A program made the position numbers and the translations under genes. A stretch of DNA of 64,000 nucleotides. It comes from Bacteroidota bacterium (GTDB taxonomy: Bacteria; Bacteroidota; Bacteroidia; Flavobacteriales_D; Crocinitomicaceae). Below the pieces are notes generated by a model. The model did not search any database, was not told the DNA's origin, and worked only from the letters and a program-made list of their open reading frames with translations. Location: positions 186,001-250,000 of the forward strand of contig JACPUU010000012.1 of NCBI GenBank assembly GCA_016192075.1, read 5' to 3'. This document shows positions 29,819 through 40,293 of this stretch, piece by piece (within the stretch, counting starts at the first letter, position 1; each line of letters starts with the position of its first letter).

Positions 29819-30364
29819 TTAATACGCTTTTAAAAAGTCTTCAATTTTTTTTGCTGCCAGGTGATATGACGCTTTTAATGCACCAACACTGGTTCCTAGC
29901 ATGGCTTCAATCTCCTGGAATTTGAGTTCATCAAAATAGCGGAGAGTAAAAACCAATTTTTGCTTTTCCGGCAGTGTCTCCAGCGCCCTGTTAAAAAGCT
30001 CTTCTATTTCTTCAGGGCTGTAATTTTTTCCGCTTACCTCCACTGCATTTTCAAACAGCGGCGGATCCATGTCAACCGTTTTCTTTTTTGATTCACGGCT
30101 CAGAAACGTGTGGGTTTCATTAAAGGCAATGCGATAAATCCAGGTATACAGGGCAGAGTCCCCCCTGAAATCAGGTAAGGCTTTCCACACCTTAATAAAT
30201 ACATTCTGCATAACATCGGCAGAATCGTCGTGATTTTTGACAATACGCCGTATTTGCCAGTAAACACGTTCCTGAAATTGCTCAACAATCAACTGAAACC
30301 CTGATTCAGGATTGGTTTTGAATTTGTCTAAAAGTTCGTTGTCTGATACCATGCCTTGAGCCAT
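29819..30364 (-). CDS. ECF RNA polymerase sigma factor
   Basis: DDSADVMQNVFIKVWKALPDFRGDSALYTWIYRIAFNETHTFL; LPEKQKLVFTLRYFDELKFQEIEAMLGTSVGALKASYHLAAKKI. Confidence 0.95.
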   Translation of the reverse strand: MAQGMVSDNELLDKFKTNPESGFQLIVEQFQERVYWQIRRIVKNHDDSADVMQNVFIKVWKALPDFRGDSALYTWIYRIAFNETHTFLSRESKKKTVDMDPPLFENAVEVSGKNYSPEEIEELFNRALETLPEKQKLVFTLRYFDELKFQEIEAMLGTSVGALKASYHLAAKKIEDFLKAY

Positions 30365-30380
30365 GTTTCAGGCAGACCTG

Positions 30381-31334
30381 TTATTTGCGTTTAATCACCC
30401 GTTCTGCTGCGGCAATAATATCAGGTGTGTTGATGTGATATTTGGTAAGCAATTCTTCACCCTGTCCGCTTTCACCAAATTTATCATTAACAGCTACCAT
30501 TTCAATTGGTGCAGGCATTTTGCGAACTAAAAGCTGCGCAATTGAATCACCCAAACCACCATTCATCATATGCTCTTCAGCGGTGACAACGCATTTTGTC
30601 TTGCCTATTGATTGTAAGACTGCTTCTTCATCCAAAGGTTTAATGGTGTGAATATTTATTATTTCAGCATCAATTCCTTTTTCAGCAAGTGCCTGACCTG
30701 CTTCAATGGCTTTCCATACCAGGTGGCCGGTTGCAATAATGGTCACATCGGTACCTTCGCTTAAAATATCGGCTTTGCCAATCACAAATTTTTTGTTTGG
30801 ATCCGTAAAATTCGGAACCTTTGGCCTGCCAAACCGCAAATAAACGGGCCCCTGGTGGGCGGCAATGGCTATGGTTGCGGCTTTGGTTTCGTTGTAATCA
30901 CACGGTGAAATAACGGTCATATTGGGCAGCATTTTCATCAGCCCTATATCTTCCAGAATCTGGTGTGTGGCGCCATCTTCACCCAGCGTAAGGCCTGCAT
31001 GTGAGGCACATATTTTGACATTTTTGTTGGAGTAGGCAACGGACTGGCGAATCTGATCATATACCCGGCCGGTAGAAAAATTAGCAAACGTTCCGGTGAA
31101 CGGAATTTTGCCGCCAATGGTTAGTCCGGCTGCTATTCCAATCATATTTGCCTCAGCAATTCCAACCTGGAAAAAACGTTCAGGATGGCTTTTCTGAAAA
31201 TCATCCATCTTTAATGATCCGGTAAGGTCAGCACACAGTGCAACAACATTTGGATTGGTTTTACCAAGCTCAGACAAACCGGCACCGAATCCGGAACGGG
31301 TGTCTTTTTCATCAATAATTTTAAATGCTTTCAT
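30381..31334 (-). CDS. Transketolase, C-terminal subunit
   Basis: GFGAGLSELGKTNPNVVALCADLTGS; GIAEANMIGIAAGLTIGGKIPFTGTFANFSTGRVYDQIRQSVAY. Confidence 0.93.
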   Translation of the reverse strand: MKAFKIIDEKDTRSGFGAGLSELGKTNPNVVALCADLTGSLKMDDFQKSHPERFFQVGIAEANMIGIAAGLTIGGKIPFTGTFANFSTGRVYDQIRQSVAYSNKNVKICASHAGLTLGEDGATHQILEDIGLMKMLPNMTVISPCDYNETKAATIAIAAHQGPVYLRFGRPKVPNFTDPNKKFVIGKADILSEGTDVTIIATGHLVWKAIEAGQALAEKGIDAEIINIHTIKPLDEEAVLQSIGKTKCVVTAEEHMMNGGLGDSIAQLLVRKMPAPIEMVAVNDKFGESGQGEELLTKYHINTPDIIAAAERVIKRK

Positions 31335-31342
31335 GAATTGGA

Positions 31343-32704
31343 TTAAAGGGTAATTAACGTGTTTTCACCAGCCATTATCTGAAATGGTTTTACAATTGTA
31401 TAGTCTGTTGATACGGCAGATTTAAGGCGATATACCAGTTTGTAGAATCCGGGTTGCAGGTAAAACTGATCGGTAAGTTTAGCCGGATCAAGGTCACACA
31501 CCCACTCATCTTTGCTGCCTTCATGCGTCAGAAAAATTTGCCCGACAATTGATTTGCTGCTGCTGTATTTGAATATTCCTGAACCGGGAATATCGATATA
31601 GGTATAGTCACTCTGGTTAATCTTTACATCATCAAAATAAATGCGCGGCAGGGTTAGAATTTCGAGATCGTACGTGCCCACAATATAATTCTGAAGATCA
31701 GCAATGGATTGAACATTCAGTGTAAGTGTTTGCCCGTTTTGCGTAACCCTGACGTTTACATTTTCGGTTTTGGTAGGTCCCTTGATACGAACACTCAAAA
31801 TGCCTTGCGGACAATCTACTTTAATGGTGTTGTGTGTGCCTTTATAAATGGTAACACCTTTGATTTCTGCTTTTGGCAATGTGTTCACCACTACATCGTA
31901 TTTCATCGCAGGGTCAATAATAACAATGGTATCCGGGTTGTTTTTGATATTGAGCGTGTGCATGAAGGTATATTTCAGGTTTTTGGTTCCTGCTTCATAC
32001 AAAAAAACGGTTGTGTTGGTCTCGGTCGGATTCCCCATAATGTCATTGAGATTAATCTGCACCGAGGTTGCCAGCAGCGCATCAATCACTACGGACTTCA
32101 TTACTTTTTCAAATGACTGCAGGTTAGAGGCTTCGTAAACGCGGCCAATGCATTCAAAATTTTTGAGGTATTCAAGGTCAATTCCAAGGCCAACCACAAA
32201 CGGTGTTACGGCAATTTCTTTTTCTTTCAGTTTGCGGGCCGATTCGCACGGAAATTCATCACAGGCCTCCAGACCATCGGTGATCAGAATGATAATGTTT
32301 CGTGCGTTGGCATCCGGAAAATCATCTGCGGCAGCTTCTAATGACCGTGCAATAGGTGTGGTTCCTTTACATTCAACCGTATTTATAAAGCCTCTTACAG
32401 CAGCAAAGTTGTTGGGACCAAAAGGTACCTCGAGTTTGGTGTCATTGCAATCCTGAAAAGTAGGGGTGATGGGAGACTGGTGCCCGTAAACGCGAAGTGC
32501 TACCTCCAGGTTTGGAACACCTTCCAGTTCATTAATGGTTTCAGTAAAAATACGCCGTGCATGTTCTATTTTGGTAGCTCCTTCCCATTTGCCGTTCATA
32601 GAGTTGGATGCATCAAAAACAAAAAGAATACGGGTTAATTGTTGCGCATTTGCGCCAGTCACCCATGATGCGGCCAGAAAAAATATGAAAATGAATTTTT
32701 TCAA
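31343..32704 (-). CDS. Exported von Willebrand factor A (VWA) domain protein
   Basis: Signal peptide; ILFVFDASNSMNGKW (DxSxS MIDAS); GTTPIARSLEAAADDFPDANARNIIILITDGLEACD. Confidence 0.9.
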   Translation of the reverse strand: MKKFIFIFFLAASWVTGANAQQLTRILFVFDASNSMNGKWEGATKIEHARRIFTETINELEGVPNLEVALRVYGHQSPITPTFQDCNDTKLEVPFGPNNFAAVRGFINTVECKGTTPIARSLEAAADDFPDANARNIIILITDGLEACDEFPCESARKLKEKEIAVTPFVVGLGIDLEYLKNFECIGRVYEASNLQSFEKVMKSVVIDALLATSVQINLNDIMGNPTETNTTVFLYEAGTKNLKYTFMHTLNIKNNPDTIVIIDPAMKYDVVVNTLPKAEIKGVTIYKGTHNTIKVDCPQGILSVRIKGPTKTENVNVRVTQNGQTLTLNVQSIADLQNYIVGTYDLEILTLPRIYFDDVKINQSDYTYIDIPGSGIFKYSSSKSIVGQIFLTHEGSKDEWVCDLDPAKLTDQFYLQPGFYKLVYRLKSAVSTDYTIVKPFQIMAGENTLITL

Positions 32705-32705
32705 A

Positions 32706-33548
32706 TTAATAGTCTCCTAAGGTTTCTTCTAACTGGGCCAAAGCCTTTTCAGCCTGCTCTTTGCTAGGGGCTGATCCATGCCATTTGTGGGTTCCCATCA
32801 TATAATCAACACCATTACCCATAATGGTTTTCATGATAATAATAACGGGTTTGCCTTTACCGGTCATTGTTTTTGCTTTTGCCAGCGTTGTTCTCAATGA
32901 ATCAAAGTTGTGTCCGTCCATTTCAAGAACATCCCATCCAAAAGCCTGCCACTTTTTAACAAGGTCTCCCAAGGGCAGCACATCATCAATGTCACCGTCA
33001 ATTTGTTTGTGATTATAATCTACTGTTGCAATGAGGTTGTCAACCTTATTTGCGGCAGCATACATTGCCGCTTCCCAAATCTGCCCCTCCTGAAGTTCAC
33101 CATCACCGTGAAGTGAGTAAACCAGTTTAGGGTCTTTGTTCAGTTTTTTTGTCAGCGCAGCTCCAATAGCTACTGAAAGTCCTTGTCCCAGAGAGCCTGA
33201 GGCAATTCTTACCCCGGGCAGACCTTTTTCGGTGCATGGGTGTCCCTGCAGGCGTGAACCCAGTTTGCGGAAAGTGGCCAGTTCCGCTTTCGGAAAATAG
33301 CCCCGGTGTGCCAGAACGCTGTAAAAAACAGGGGAAATGTGCCCGTTTGAAAGAAAAAACAAATCTTCACCCTCACCATTCATTGAAAAGGCAGGTGGAT
33401 TTATTTCAAGGGTCTCGAAGTAAAGTACGGTTAAAAAATCAGTGCAGCCAAGCGACCCTCCGGGGTGACCAGACTGAACATCGGTTACCATTCGGATAAT
33501 GTCCCGGCGTACCTGGGAACAGATTTGATTTGTGCTGAAACTACCCAT
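32706..33548 (-). CDS. Transketolase, N-terminal subunit
   Basis: GHPGGSLGCTDFLTVLYF; LSNGHISPVFYSVLAHRGYF; GSLGQGLSVAIGAALTKK; GDGELQEGQIWEAAMYA. Start at 33548 preferred. Confidence 0.94.
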   Translation of the reverse strand: MGSFSTNQICSQVRRDIIRMVTDVQSGHPGGSLGCTDFLTVLYFETLEINPPAFSMNGEGEDLFFLSNGHISPVFYSVLAHRGYFPKAELATFRKLGSRLQGHPCTEKGLPGVRIASGSLGQGLSVAIGAALTKKLNKDPKLVYSLHGDGELQEGQIWEAAMYAAANKVDNLIATVDYNHKQIDGDIDDVLPLGDLVKKWQAFGWDVLEMDGHNFDSLRTTLAKAKTMTGKGKPVIIIMKTIMGNGVDYMMGTHKWHGSAPSKEQAEKALAQLEETLGDY

Positions 33549-33744
33549 TTTTTGTGGTTTTGCGTGCGAAATTAGGCCATTTTCAATCCCCATAACGGTT
33601 TCTGACCAAATAGTTATCCCCAAAGTTTTACACAGTATCAAGGTTTGTTAACGACTTTGGCCGGTATTTGAAAAAAAAATCACAAATTTGCGAAGCCTTA
33701 TGCAACCTTGAGAAACATTAAGGCGTCAACGAATTATAAAACAA

Positions 33745-34071
33745 ATGACGATGAAGCGATTAATTCTAAGTACATCTTTCCTGCTTGGTGTTGGAATGAT
33801 GAGTTTTGCCCAACAAAACGGAACCCAGGTTTCTCCCATGAAAATATACCGGATGGAAACCACTTCAAACCCGGAACAAAAAGCCGAATTGACCAAAGAG
33901 CAGGAAATTGAACAATGCAAAAATCTGTTGAATGCACTGGATGTAAAAGAGGCATGGATTCGCTCTAATCCTGAAGAATTGAAAGTTGCCACAGAAAGCG
34001 GTTGGTTTGAAGACGCGGCTGCAACCCGTGCCCAGCTTCAGGCACGTATTAAAGAACTTGAATCAAAATAA
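33745..34071 (+). CDS. Small exported hypothetical protein
   Basis: Signal peptide MTMKRLILSTSFLLGVGMMSFAQQ; helical remainder. Confidence 0.7.
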   Translation: MTMKRLILSTSFLLGVGMMSFAQQNGTQVSPMKIYRMETTSNPEQKAELTKEQEIEQCKNLLNALDVKEAWIRSNPEELKVATESGWFEDAAATRAQLQARIKELESK

Positions 34072-34093
34072 TTGATCTTAACGGATAGAACTT

Positions 34094-37000
34094 ATGTTGA
34101 ATTTAATTAAAAAAATTAGCGTTGCTGCTGCTTTTGCCCTGATCGCTCAGCCCGCATTTTCTCAGGGAAATGAGGATTGTGATCAGATGGAGCCAATCTG
34201 TACCGATGCAGGTTTGGCCTTTACGGCACAGACTGGTGTTAGTATTGAACCGGGAAATGACTACGGATGTCTTTTCTCTCAACCCAATCCAACCTGGTAT
34301 TACTTTGAAATTGCAACAGCCGGTATCATTAACATGGAACTTTTTGCTCCGTCTGATATCGACTTCATTATCTGGGGACCCTTCACAGATTTGACTGAGG
34401 CAATATCGTATTGCGGTCAGATGGGTGTTAGCCCCAACGCACCTGAAGTAGATTGCAGTTATTCCGGAACAAATGATGAGTTTCCGGTAATTCCAAGCGC
34501 TCAGGTAGGTGAGGTTTATGTTATGCTGATTACAAATTACGCATCTGTTGTTCAAGATGTTACGCTGACGGCACTCCCTTCTTCTACCGGAGCTACCGAT
34601 TGTGATATCATTGTTCCTGACCCGTGCGTTTCAAACCCCGGAACCTACACTGTAGAGAAAAACGGAGCCCTGACAACTGCACCTATTTACCTCTGCGAAG
34701 GTGAGACATTTGGCGCTAACTCAAACGGAGATTATATTCTGCCAAACGATACCATTCCTGCACCAACCGGTGACGGTGGTTATAGTGCCCAATTGATGTG
34801 GCTGGTTTATGATGCTGCACCAACCGGTGCTGATCCTTCAACTGATCCGGGCTTTTTAAATGTAATTATTCCTTCAGAAGATCTGGCTGATGTTAACAAT
34901 GGTACAAGTCCGATTGTTGCTGCATTTGGTTGCGGTACATACTGGTTTGTGCCAGTTGCCGGTGATGATGGAATAGGAGCCAATGGCAATGTTGCAAACG
35001 GTACAACCGATAATGGTGGACTTCATTGGGATAAAAACAGCAATGACTGCTATTTGCTGGGAACTCCGCTGGAAGTGACATTTGCCTGTGAAATTCAAAC
35101 AACTACGGCGCTTGATTGTAACCCGCCAACAACCATTAACGGAATGGATATTTTGGTTTCCGGTGGTACTGGCCCTTACACCATTGTTAACCAGGGTGGC
35201 GGAAATCTTACACCAACATCATTGCCACTTGGCGGCGGAACAGCCAATGTAAATAACCTGACAAATAATGAGGGCTGGGAAATTGATATTACCGATTCTG
35301 AAGGTTGTACAACGACTGCTTCAGGTGTTTTCTCTGCTCCTATTATCAGCAATATCACCATTACTCCGGCGCCTACCTGTCCGGGTGCTTCACCAGGACA
35401 AGTTGATGTAACCGTAAACGGAACTTCAGGTAACGGTGCTCCTTACACCATTGTTATGGCTGGTGATCCGCCAACAGCAGGTACTACTGATTCGTATTCT
35501 GACCTTGCAGGAACACTTGTAAATATTGTTGTTTCTGACCAGGAAGGTTGTATTTCAGATTCTGTGGTTACAATCACATCAGCAGGTCACTTTATTGATG
35601 TTCAGGTTGTAAGTCTGCAGGGCGAACTTTGCTACGGTGACGGAAACGGCGCTGCTCAGATATCTGCCGTGCCTACACCTACCGGAAATCTTGTCAGCAT
35701 TACCTGGAATGGACCTTCAGGTCAGACTCCGGGCGGAAATCCGGGCGGACCTGCAAATAACAGCCAGTCAGGTTTAGAGCCAGGCAACTGGTCTGTAACC
35801 ATTATTGATGACCTGGGATGCGAGGTTACCATTCCAATCGTTATTACATCACCACAGGAACTGGACTTGTATGTGTCTAACTCAAACGAGCCTACCTGCT
35901 ATGCTTACAGCGATGGTTCAATCACCGTTCAGTCAACCGGCGGTTCAGGTGGATTAACCTATTCATGGGTGCCTGCCAATACCGTTCCGGGTAATACATT
36001 TAATAACCTGGATGCCGGAATTTACTGGGCTTATGTAACAGATGCGAACGGTTGTGAAGATTCAGTTATGTACGACCTTGGACAACCGGATTCTCTTTAC
36101 GGAAACTTTACCATTAAAGATGTTTTGTGTTACGGTGACAGCACCGGCGCGATTATTGTTGACAGCGTATCCAATGCCGTTGGAAACGTTAGCTATTTCT
36201 GGAACCTTTCAGGTGTAGTACCAAATCCGCCGTCAACATCAAACATTGCAAATGGTCTCCCTGTAGGAACATACGTGCTGACTATTCAGGATGCATTGTG
36301 TTATAATCAGTATGAATTTACGCTGACACAAAATCCTGAAATTACGTTTGCCGAGCTGGGAACTGAACCTGCTTATTGCAGAATGTTCAGTTATCAATCA
36401 GGCAACGGTGTTGTTTACGCCTCGGCAACCGGTGGTGTGCCGGATTATACGTACGAATGGATAAACCTGGCAACGGGTGCAAATACCAACAACACTACCT
36501 GGGGAGGTTTAAATCCGGGATCATACCAGATCACTGTTACAGATGATGTCGGCTGTACGCTGGTTCAAACTGTAGAACTTGACTCTGTAAGCCCGATTGC
36601 TGATTTTACAATTGTTTCATCACAACTTGATTTAGCAACTTTGTCAGGAACAGCGGTGGTTTGTGCGCAATACCAGAATAACTCACAGTATTTTGCAAAT
36701 CCGAATGACCCGAATGCAGATACAACATTCTTCTGGGAACTTGGTTACAATCAGCCTTGGCAAATCAGCCATGATGTAAACGAAGTGTTTGATACATGCT
36801 ATTACACCGAAGCACAGTATACAGTTTGCCTCGTTGCATTAAATAAAAACGGATGTTCTGACACCTCGTGCCAGGTACTTACGATCTATGATTTTCCTCA
36901 ATTAATTGCACCAAACGTGTTTACGCCTGGGGCAGCTGACGGAGCCAACGATGTATTTACGTTTGACTATAGGCAGATAGCCATTGTGGAGTTTGAGTGT

Positions 37001-37180
37001 ACAATTACCGATCGCTGGGGTCGTGAGATGTTTGTTTTTGACGACATCACAGATGAGTGGAACGGGGATACCAAAAACGGAAAACCAGCTTCAGCCGGTG
37101 TGTATTTTTACACCTACCGCGGCGTTTCATCAAACGGTACCGAATTTAAAGGGATGGGAACCTGTCACCTGATTCGCTGA
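34094..37180 (+). CDS. Large exported repeat adhesin-like protein with gliding-motility-type (T9SS type B) C-terminal domain
   Basis: Repeated LPxGxYxxTVTDxxGC (SprB-like) motifs; CTD APNVFTPGAADGANDVFTFDYR..ITDRWGREMFVFDD..WNGDTKNGKPASAGVYFYTYR. Confidence 0.92.
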   Translation: MLNLIKKISVAAAFALIAQPAFSQGNEDCDQMEPICTDAGLAFTAQTGVSIEPGNDYGCLFSQPNPTWYYFEIATAGIINMELFAPSDIDFIIWGPFTDLTEAISYCGQMGVSPNAPEVDCSYSGTNDEFPVIPSAQVGEVYVMLITNYASVVQDVTLTALPSSTGATDCDIIVPDPCVSNPGTYTVEKNGALTTAPIYLCEGETFGANSNGDYILPNDTIPAPTGDGGYSAQLMWLVYDAAPTGADPSTDPGFLNVIIPSEDLADVNNGTSPIVAAFGCGTYWFVPVAGDDGIGANGNVANGTTDNGGLHWDKNSNDCYLLGTPLEVTFACEIQTTTALDCNPPTTINGMDILVSGGTGPYTIVNQGGGNLTPTSLPLGGGTANVNNLTNNEGWEIDITDSEGCTTTASGVFSAPIISNITITPAPTCPGASPGQVDVTVNGTSGNGAPYTIVMAGDPPTAGTTDSYSDLAGTLVNIVVSDQEGCISDSVVTITSAGHFIDVQVVSLQGELCYGDGNGAAQISAVPTPTGNLVSITWNGPSGQTPGGNPGGPANNSQSGLEPGNWSVTIIDDLGCEVTIPIVITSPQELDLYVSNSNEPTCYAYSDGSITVQSTGGSGGLTYSWVPANTVPGNTFNNLDAGIYWAYVTDANGCEDSVMYDLGQPDSLYGNFTIKDVLCYGDSTGAIIVDSVSNAVGNVSYFWNLSGVVPNPPSTSNIANGLPVGTYVLTIQDALCYNQYEFTLTQNPEITFAELGTEPAYCRMFSYQSGNGVVYASATGGVPDYTYEWINLATGANTNNTTWGGLNPGSYQITVTDDVGCTLVQTVELDSVSPIADFTIVSSQLDLATLSGTAVVCAQYQNNSQYFANPNDPNADTTFFWELGYNQPWQISHDVNEVFDTCYYTEAQYTVCLVALNKNGCSDTSCQVLTIYDFPQLIAPNVFTPGAADGANDVFTFDYRQIAIVEFECTITDRWGREMFVFDDITDEWNGDTKNGKPASAGVYFYTYRGVSSNGTEFKGMGTCHLIR

Positions 37181-37201
37181 TTACCGGTCTTTAAAATACC
37201 G

Positions 37202-37236
37202 AAAGGGATATTCAGAAATGAGTATCCCTTTTTTCT
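37202..37236 (+). terminator. Rho-independent terminator downstream of the 34094..37180 CDS
   Basis: aaagggata-ttcagaaatgag-tatccctttttt stem followed by T tract. Confidence 0.75.
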
Positions 37237-37250
37237 TTTGATATTAGCAC

Positions 37251-37258
37251 TATCTTTG
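37251..37258 (+). promoter_or_regulatory. Possible -7 box (TATCTTTG) for ychF
   Basis: TAnnTTTG match 18 bp before the preferred ATG; no convincing -33. Confidence 0.4.
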
Positions 37259-37276
37259 CACAAAAAAATCTGGATC

Positions 37277-38377
37277 ATGTCACTGAAATGCGGAATTGTT
37301 GGATTGCCTAATGTTGGAAAATCAACCTTGTTTAATTGTCTGTCAAATGCAAAAGCACAGGCGGCCAATTTTCCGTTCTGTACCATAGAACCCAATGTAG
37401 GTGTAATTACAGTTCCTGATCCCCGGTTAAGTGACCTGGAACGTATTGTTAATCCTGAACGGGTGGTTCCGACAACGATTGAGATTGTCGATATTGCAGG
37501 CCTCGTAAAAGGTGCCTCCAAGGGAGAGGGGCTGGGAAATAAATTTCTGGCAAACATTCGGGAAACAGATGCTGTTATTCACGTGCTGCGTTGTTTTGAT
37601 GATCCAAATATTGTTCACGTAGATGGTTCAATAAATCCGGTCAGGGATAAAGAGGTGGTTGATTTTGAACTGCAGTTGAAAGACCTGGAATCGGTTGAAT
37701 CCAAAATTCATTCCCTTGGCAAAGCGGCCAAATCAGGAGATAAAGATGTGTTGAAACAACTTGACTATTGTCAGCGGTTGAAAGCATTGCTTGAGCAGGG
37801 AAAATCAGCCCGCACAGCACCTGCTTCCAATGACGCCGAAGAAAAAATATTGAAAGACTTACAACTGCTCACTTCCAAACCGGTTTTATACCTGTGTAAT
37901 GTCGATGAAGGGTCTGTAAAAACAGGCAATGCTTATGTTGATCAGGTGCGTGAGGCTGTGAAAGCTGAGCATGCCGAGGTACTTGTTATTGGTACAAAAA
38001 TAGAATCAGACATTGCTGAGCTGGAGACCTATGAAGAACGGCAAATGTTTCTGGATGAACTGGGGCTTGAAGAAGCCGGTGTAAACAGGCTCATTCGTGC
38101 AGCGTATAAGTTGCTGAATCTGCAAACCTACTTTACTGCCGGCGTAAAAGAAGTACGTGCCTGGACAATTCCTGTTGGAGCAACCGCACCGCAGGCGGCA
38201 GGTGTTATTCACTCTGATTTTGAAAAAGGATTTATTCGCGCTGAAGTAATGAAATACCAGGACTTTATTTCATTTGGTTCAGAACTTGCAGTCAAAGAAG
38301 CCGGCAAGCTTGGTGTTGAAGGGAAAGCATATGTGGTTGAAGACGGAGACATCATGCATTTCCGTTTTAACGTCTGA
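37277..38377 (+). CDS. ychF: Redox-regulated ATPase YchF
   Basis: [51 protein letters not shown]; start at 37277. Confidence 0.97.
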   Translation: MSLKCGIVGLPNVGKSTLFNCLSNAKAQAANFPFCTIEPNVGVITVPDPRLSDLERIVNPERVVPTTIEIVDIAGLVKGASKGEGLGNKFLANIRETDAVIHVLRCFDDPNIVHVDGSINPVRDKEVVDFELQLKDLESVESKIHSLGKAAKSGDKDVLKQLDYCQRLKALLEQGKSARTAPASNDAEEKILKDLQLLTSKPVLYLCNVDEGSVKTGNAYVDQVREAVKAEHAEVLVIGTKIESDIAELETYEERQMFLDELGLEEAGVNRLIRAAYKLLNLQTYFTAGVKEVRAWTIPVGATAPQAAGVIHSDFEKGFIRAEVMKYQDFISFGSELAVKEAGKLGVEGKAYVVEDGDIMHFRFNV

Positions 38378-38513
38378 TTCGCACCTGGTCATTTTTTTTT
38401 GCCGCAGCATAACGCGGGCCCCGCTTATCACCAAAAAACAACATTTAATTGTTCAGCGGTCCACCAATCCTATTCAGTTTGAGATAAAACAGCGGGTTTC
38501 GTAAGTTTGTGTT

Positions 38514-39566
38514 ATGGAAAGAAAGCTTGTTTTATATTGGTTGGCCCAGGTAGCTGGCTGGAGCGCCTATTACGTTTTCTCAATTTTGCTGCTGCTTTCA
38601 ACTACTGAATATACTTCTACGCTCAATCTTTTTCTTTGGGTATCTGCCTGCATTCTTTTCTCCATTATTCTCTCACACGGTTTACGCTGGGTTATTTTAA
38701 AAATGGACCTGTTGTCGCGCAAGCTGCCTGAACTGTTAGGCTATACAATTCTGTTCACCTTTATTGCCGCATTTACCCTGGAAGCGTTTCAGTATTTTCT
38801 TGATACAACCATTGAGCTTGATTTTGTGGTTGAGCAGGAGGAGGAAGTTTTTACATGGGCCATTTACCTGCTGGCAACAACGCGTTCCATGATCTTGTTT
38901 TCATTGTGGAGCGGATTTTATTATGTTTTTGTGATTGTAGAAAAATCAAGAAAACAAGAACTTTTGAACCTGCAATGGCAGGCTTCTAAAAATGAAATAG
39001 AATTAAAAAATCTGCGTGCTCAGCTGAATCCGCATTTTCTGTTTAATTCGCTGAATTCTATCCGCGCACTGGTTGGTCTGAATCCTGACCAGGCAAAGTC
39101 TGCCATTACTCAGTTGTCAGGTTTGTTGCGTAATTCAATTAACTTAGGTAAATTGAGGTTGATACCGCTCAGGGATGAATTAGAGTTGGTTGATCATTAC
39201 CTGAAGCTTGAACAAATTCGTTTTGAAGAGCGGTTAAACGTAAAAATGCTGATTGATGATTCTGCCCGGAACTGCCAGGTGCCCCCGCTGATGTTACAGA
39301 CTATTGTAGAAAACGCGGTCAAACATGGTATCTCCAGGTCGATTACCGGCGGGCAGATTATTATTGCAGCAAAAAAAGAAGCTGATAAACTGACATTAAC
39401 AATTGACAACACCGGAAAATTAGATGCGCGGCCGGGTGATGAAGAAGGGGTGGGAATTGCAAATACCAAAAAAAGGCTGGCAATTTTGTTTGGTGAAAAT
39501 GCTGAATTCGGGTTATTTCAGCACGGTGAATTTGTCAGGGCCATGATTCAAATAAAATGTGTATGA
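38514..39566 (+). CDS. LytS-type sensor histidine kinase
   Basis: Four hydrophobic segments; LRAQLNPHFLFNSLNSIRALVGLNPDQA; VPPLMLQTIVENAVKHGIS; GVGIANTKKRL. Confidence 0.94.
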   Translation: MERKLVLYWLAQVAGWSAYYVFSILLLLSTTEYTSTLNLFLWVSACILFSIILSHGLRWVILKMDLLSRKLPELLGYTILFTFIAAFTLEAFQYFLDTTIELDFVVEQEEEVFTWAIYLLATTRSMILFSLWSGFYYVFVIVEKSRKQELLNLQWQASKNEIELKNLRAQLNPHFLFNSLNSIRALVGLNPDQAKSAITQLSGLLRNSINLGKLRLIPLRDELELVDHYLKLEQIRFEERLNVKMLIDDSARNCQVPPLMLQTIVENAVKHGISRSITGGQIIIAAKKEADKLTLTIDNTGKLDARPGDEEGVGIANTKKRLAILFGENAEFGLFQHGEFVRAMIQIKCV

Positions 39567-40279
39567 GAACGATTATTGTAGATGACGAAAGACTTGCCCG
39601 GGAAGAATTGAAAGCGTTGCTTTCAGAATATCCCGATATTGAATTGATTGGCGAATATAAAAATACCGTTGAGGCAAAAGAGGCAATTGAAAATGATGCT
39701 CCTGATCTGGTATTCATGGATATTCAAATGCCCGGAGAAACAGGTCTTGAGCTGCTGGAAAAAATTAAAAATCCGCCGCGTACAATTTTTGTTACCGCGT
39801 ATGATGAATATGCCATTAAGGCATTTGAACTAAAGGCTTATGATTACCTCATGAAGCCCATTGACCCTGAGCGGTTATCAGAGGTATACAAACGGCTTCA
39901 TGAAGAAAATCAAACACCGGCAAGCGTTGTCAACAATGATATTTTACGCGCCGGAGAGCGGGTACTCATTAAAGACGGAGACAAAGTCTGGTTCATAAAA
40001 GTAGATGACATCCGTTATTTTGAGTCAGAGGGAAATTACGTAAAAGTACATTTTGACAAATTCAGGCCGCTTATTCTGCGATCGCTGAACAGCCTGGAAG
40101 AACGCATGGATGAAAAACTTTTTTTCAGGGCAAACCGTAAATTCATTATCAACCTGCAGCATGTTGTGAACATTGAAAACTGGTTCAACGGCGGTTTGCA
40201 AATAGAGCTTTCGTGCGGAACAAAAATTGAAATTTCAAGACGGCAAACCATCCGGTTTAAAGATCAGTTCAGTCTTTAA
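39557..40279 (+). CDS. LytTR-family response regulator
   Basis: TIIVDDERLAREELKALL, VFMDIQMPGETGLELL, VTAYDEYAIKAFELKAYDYLMKP; LytTR C-terminus; overlaps kinase by 10 nt. Confidence 0.96.
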   Translation: MCMRTIIVDDERLAREELKALLSEYPDIELIGEYKNTVEAKEAIENDAPDLVFMDIQMPGETGLELLEKIKNPPRTIFVTAYDEYAIKAFELKAYDYLMKPIDPERLSEVYKRLHEENQTPASVVNNDILRAGERVLIKDGDKVWFIKVDDIRYFESEGNYVKVHFDKFRPLILRSLNSLEERMDEKLFFRANRKFIINLQHVVNIENWFNGGLQIELSCGTKIEISRRQTIRFKDQFSL

Positions 40280-40293
40280 GTTTTCCGTTTGTC

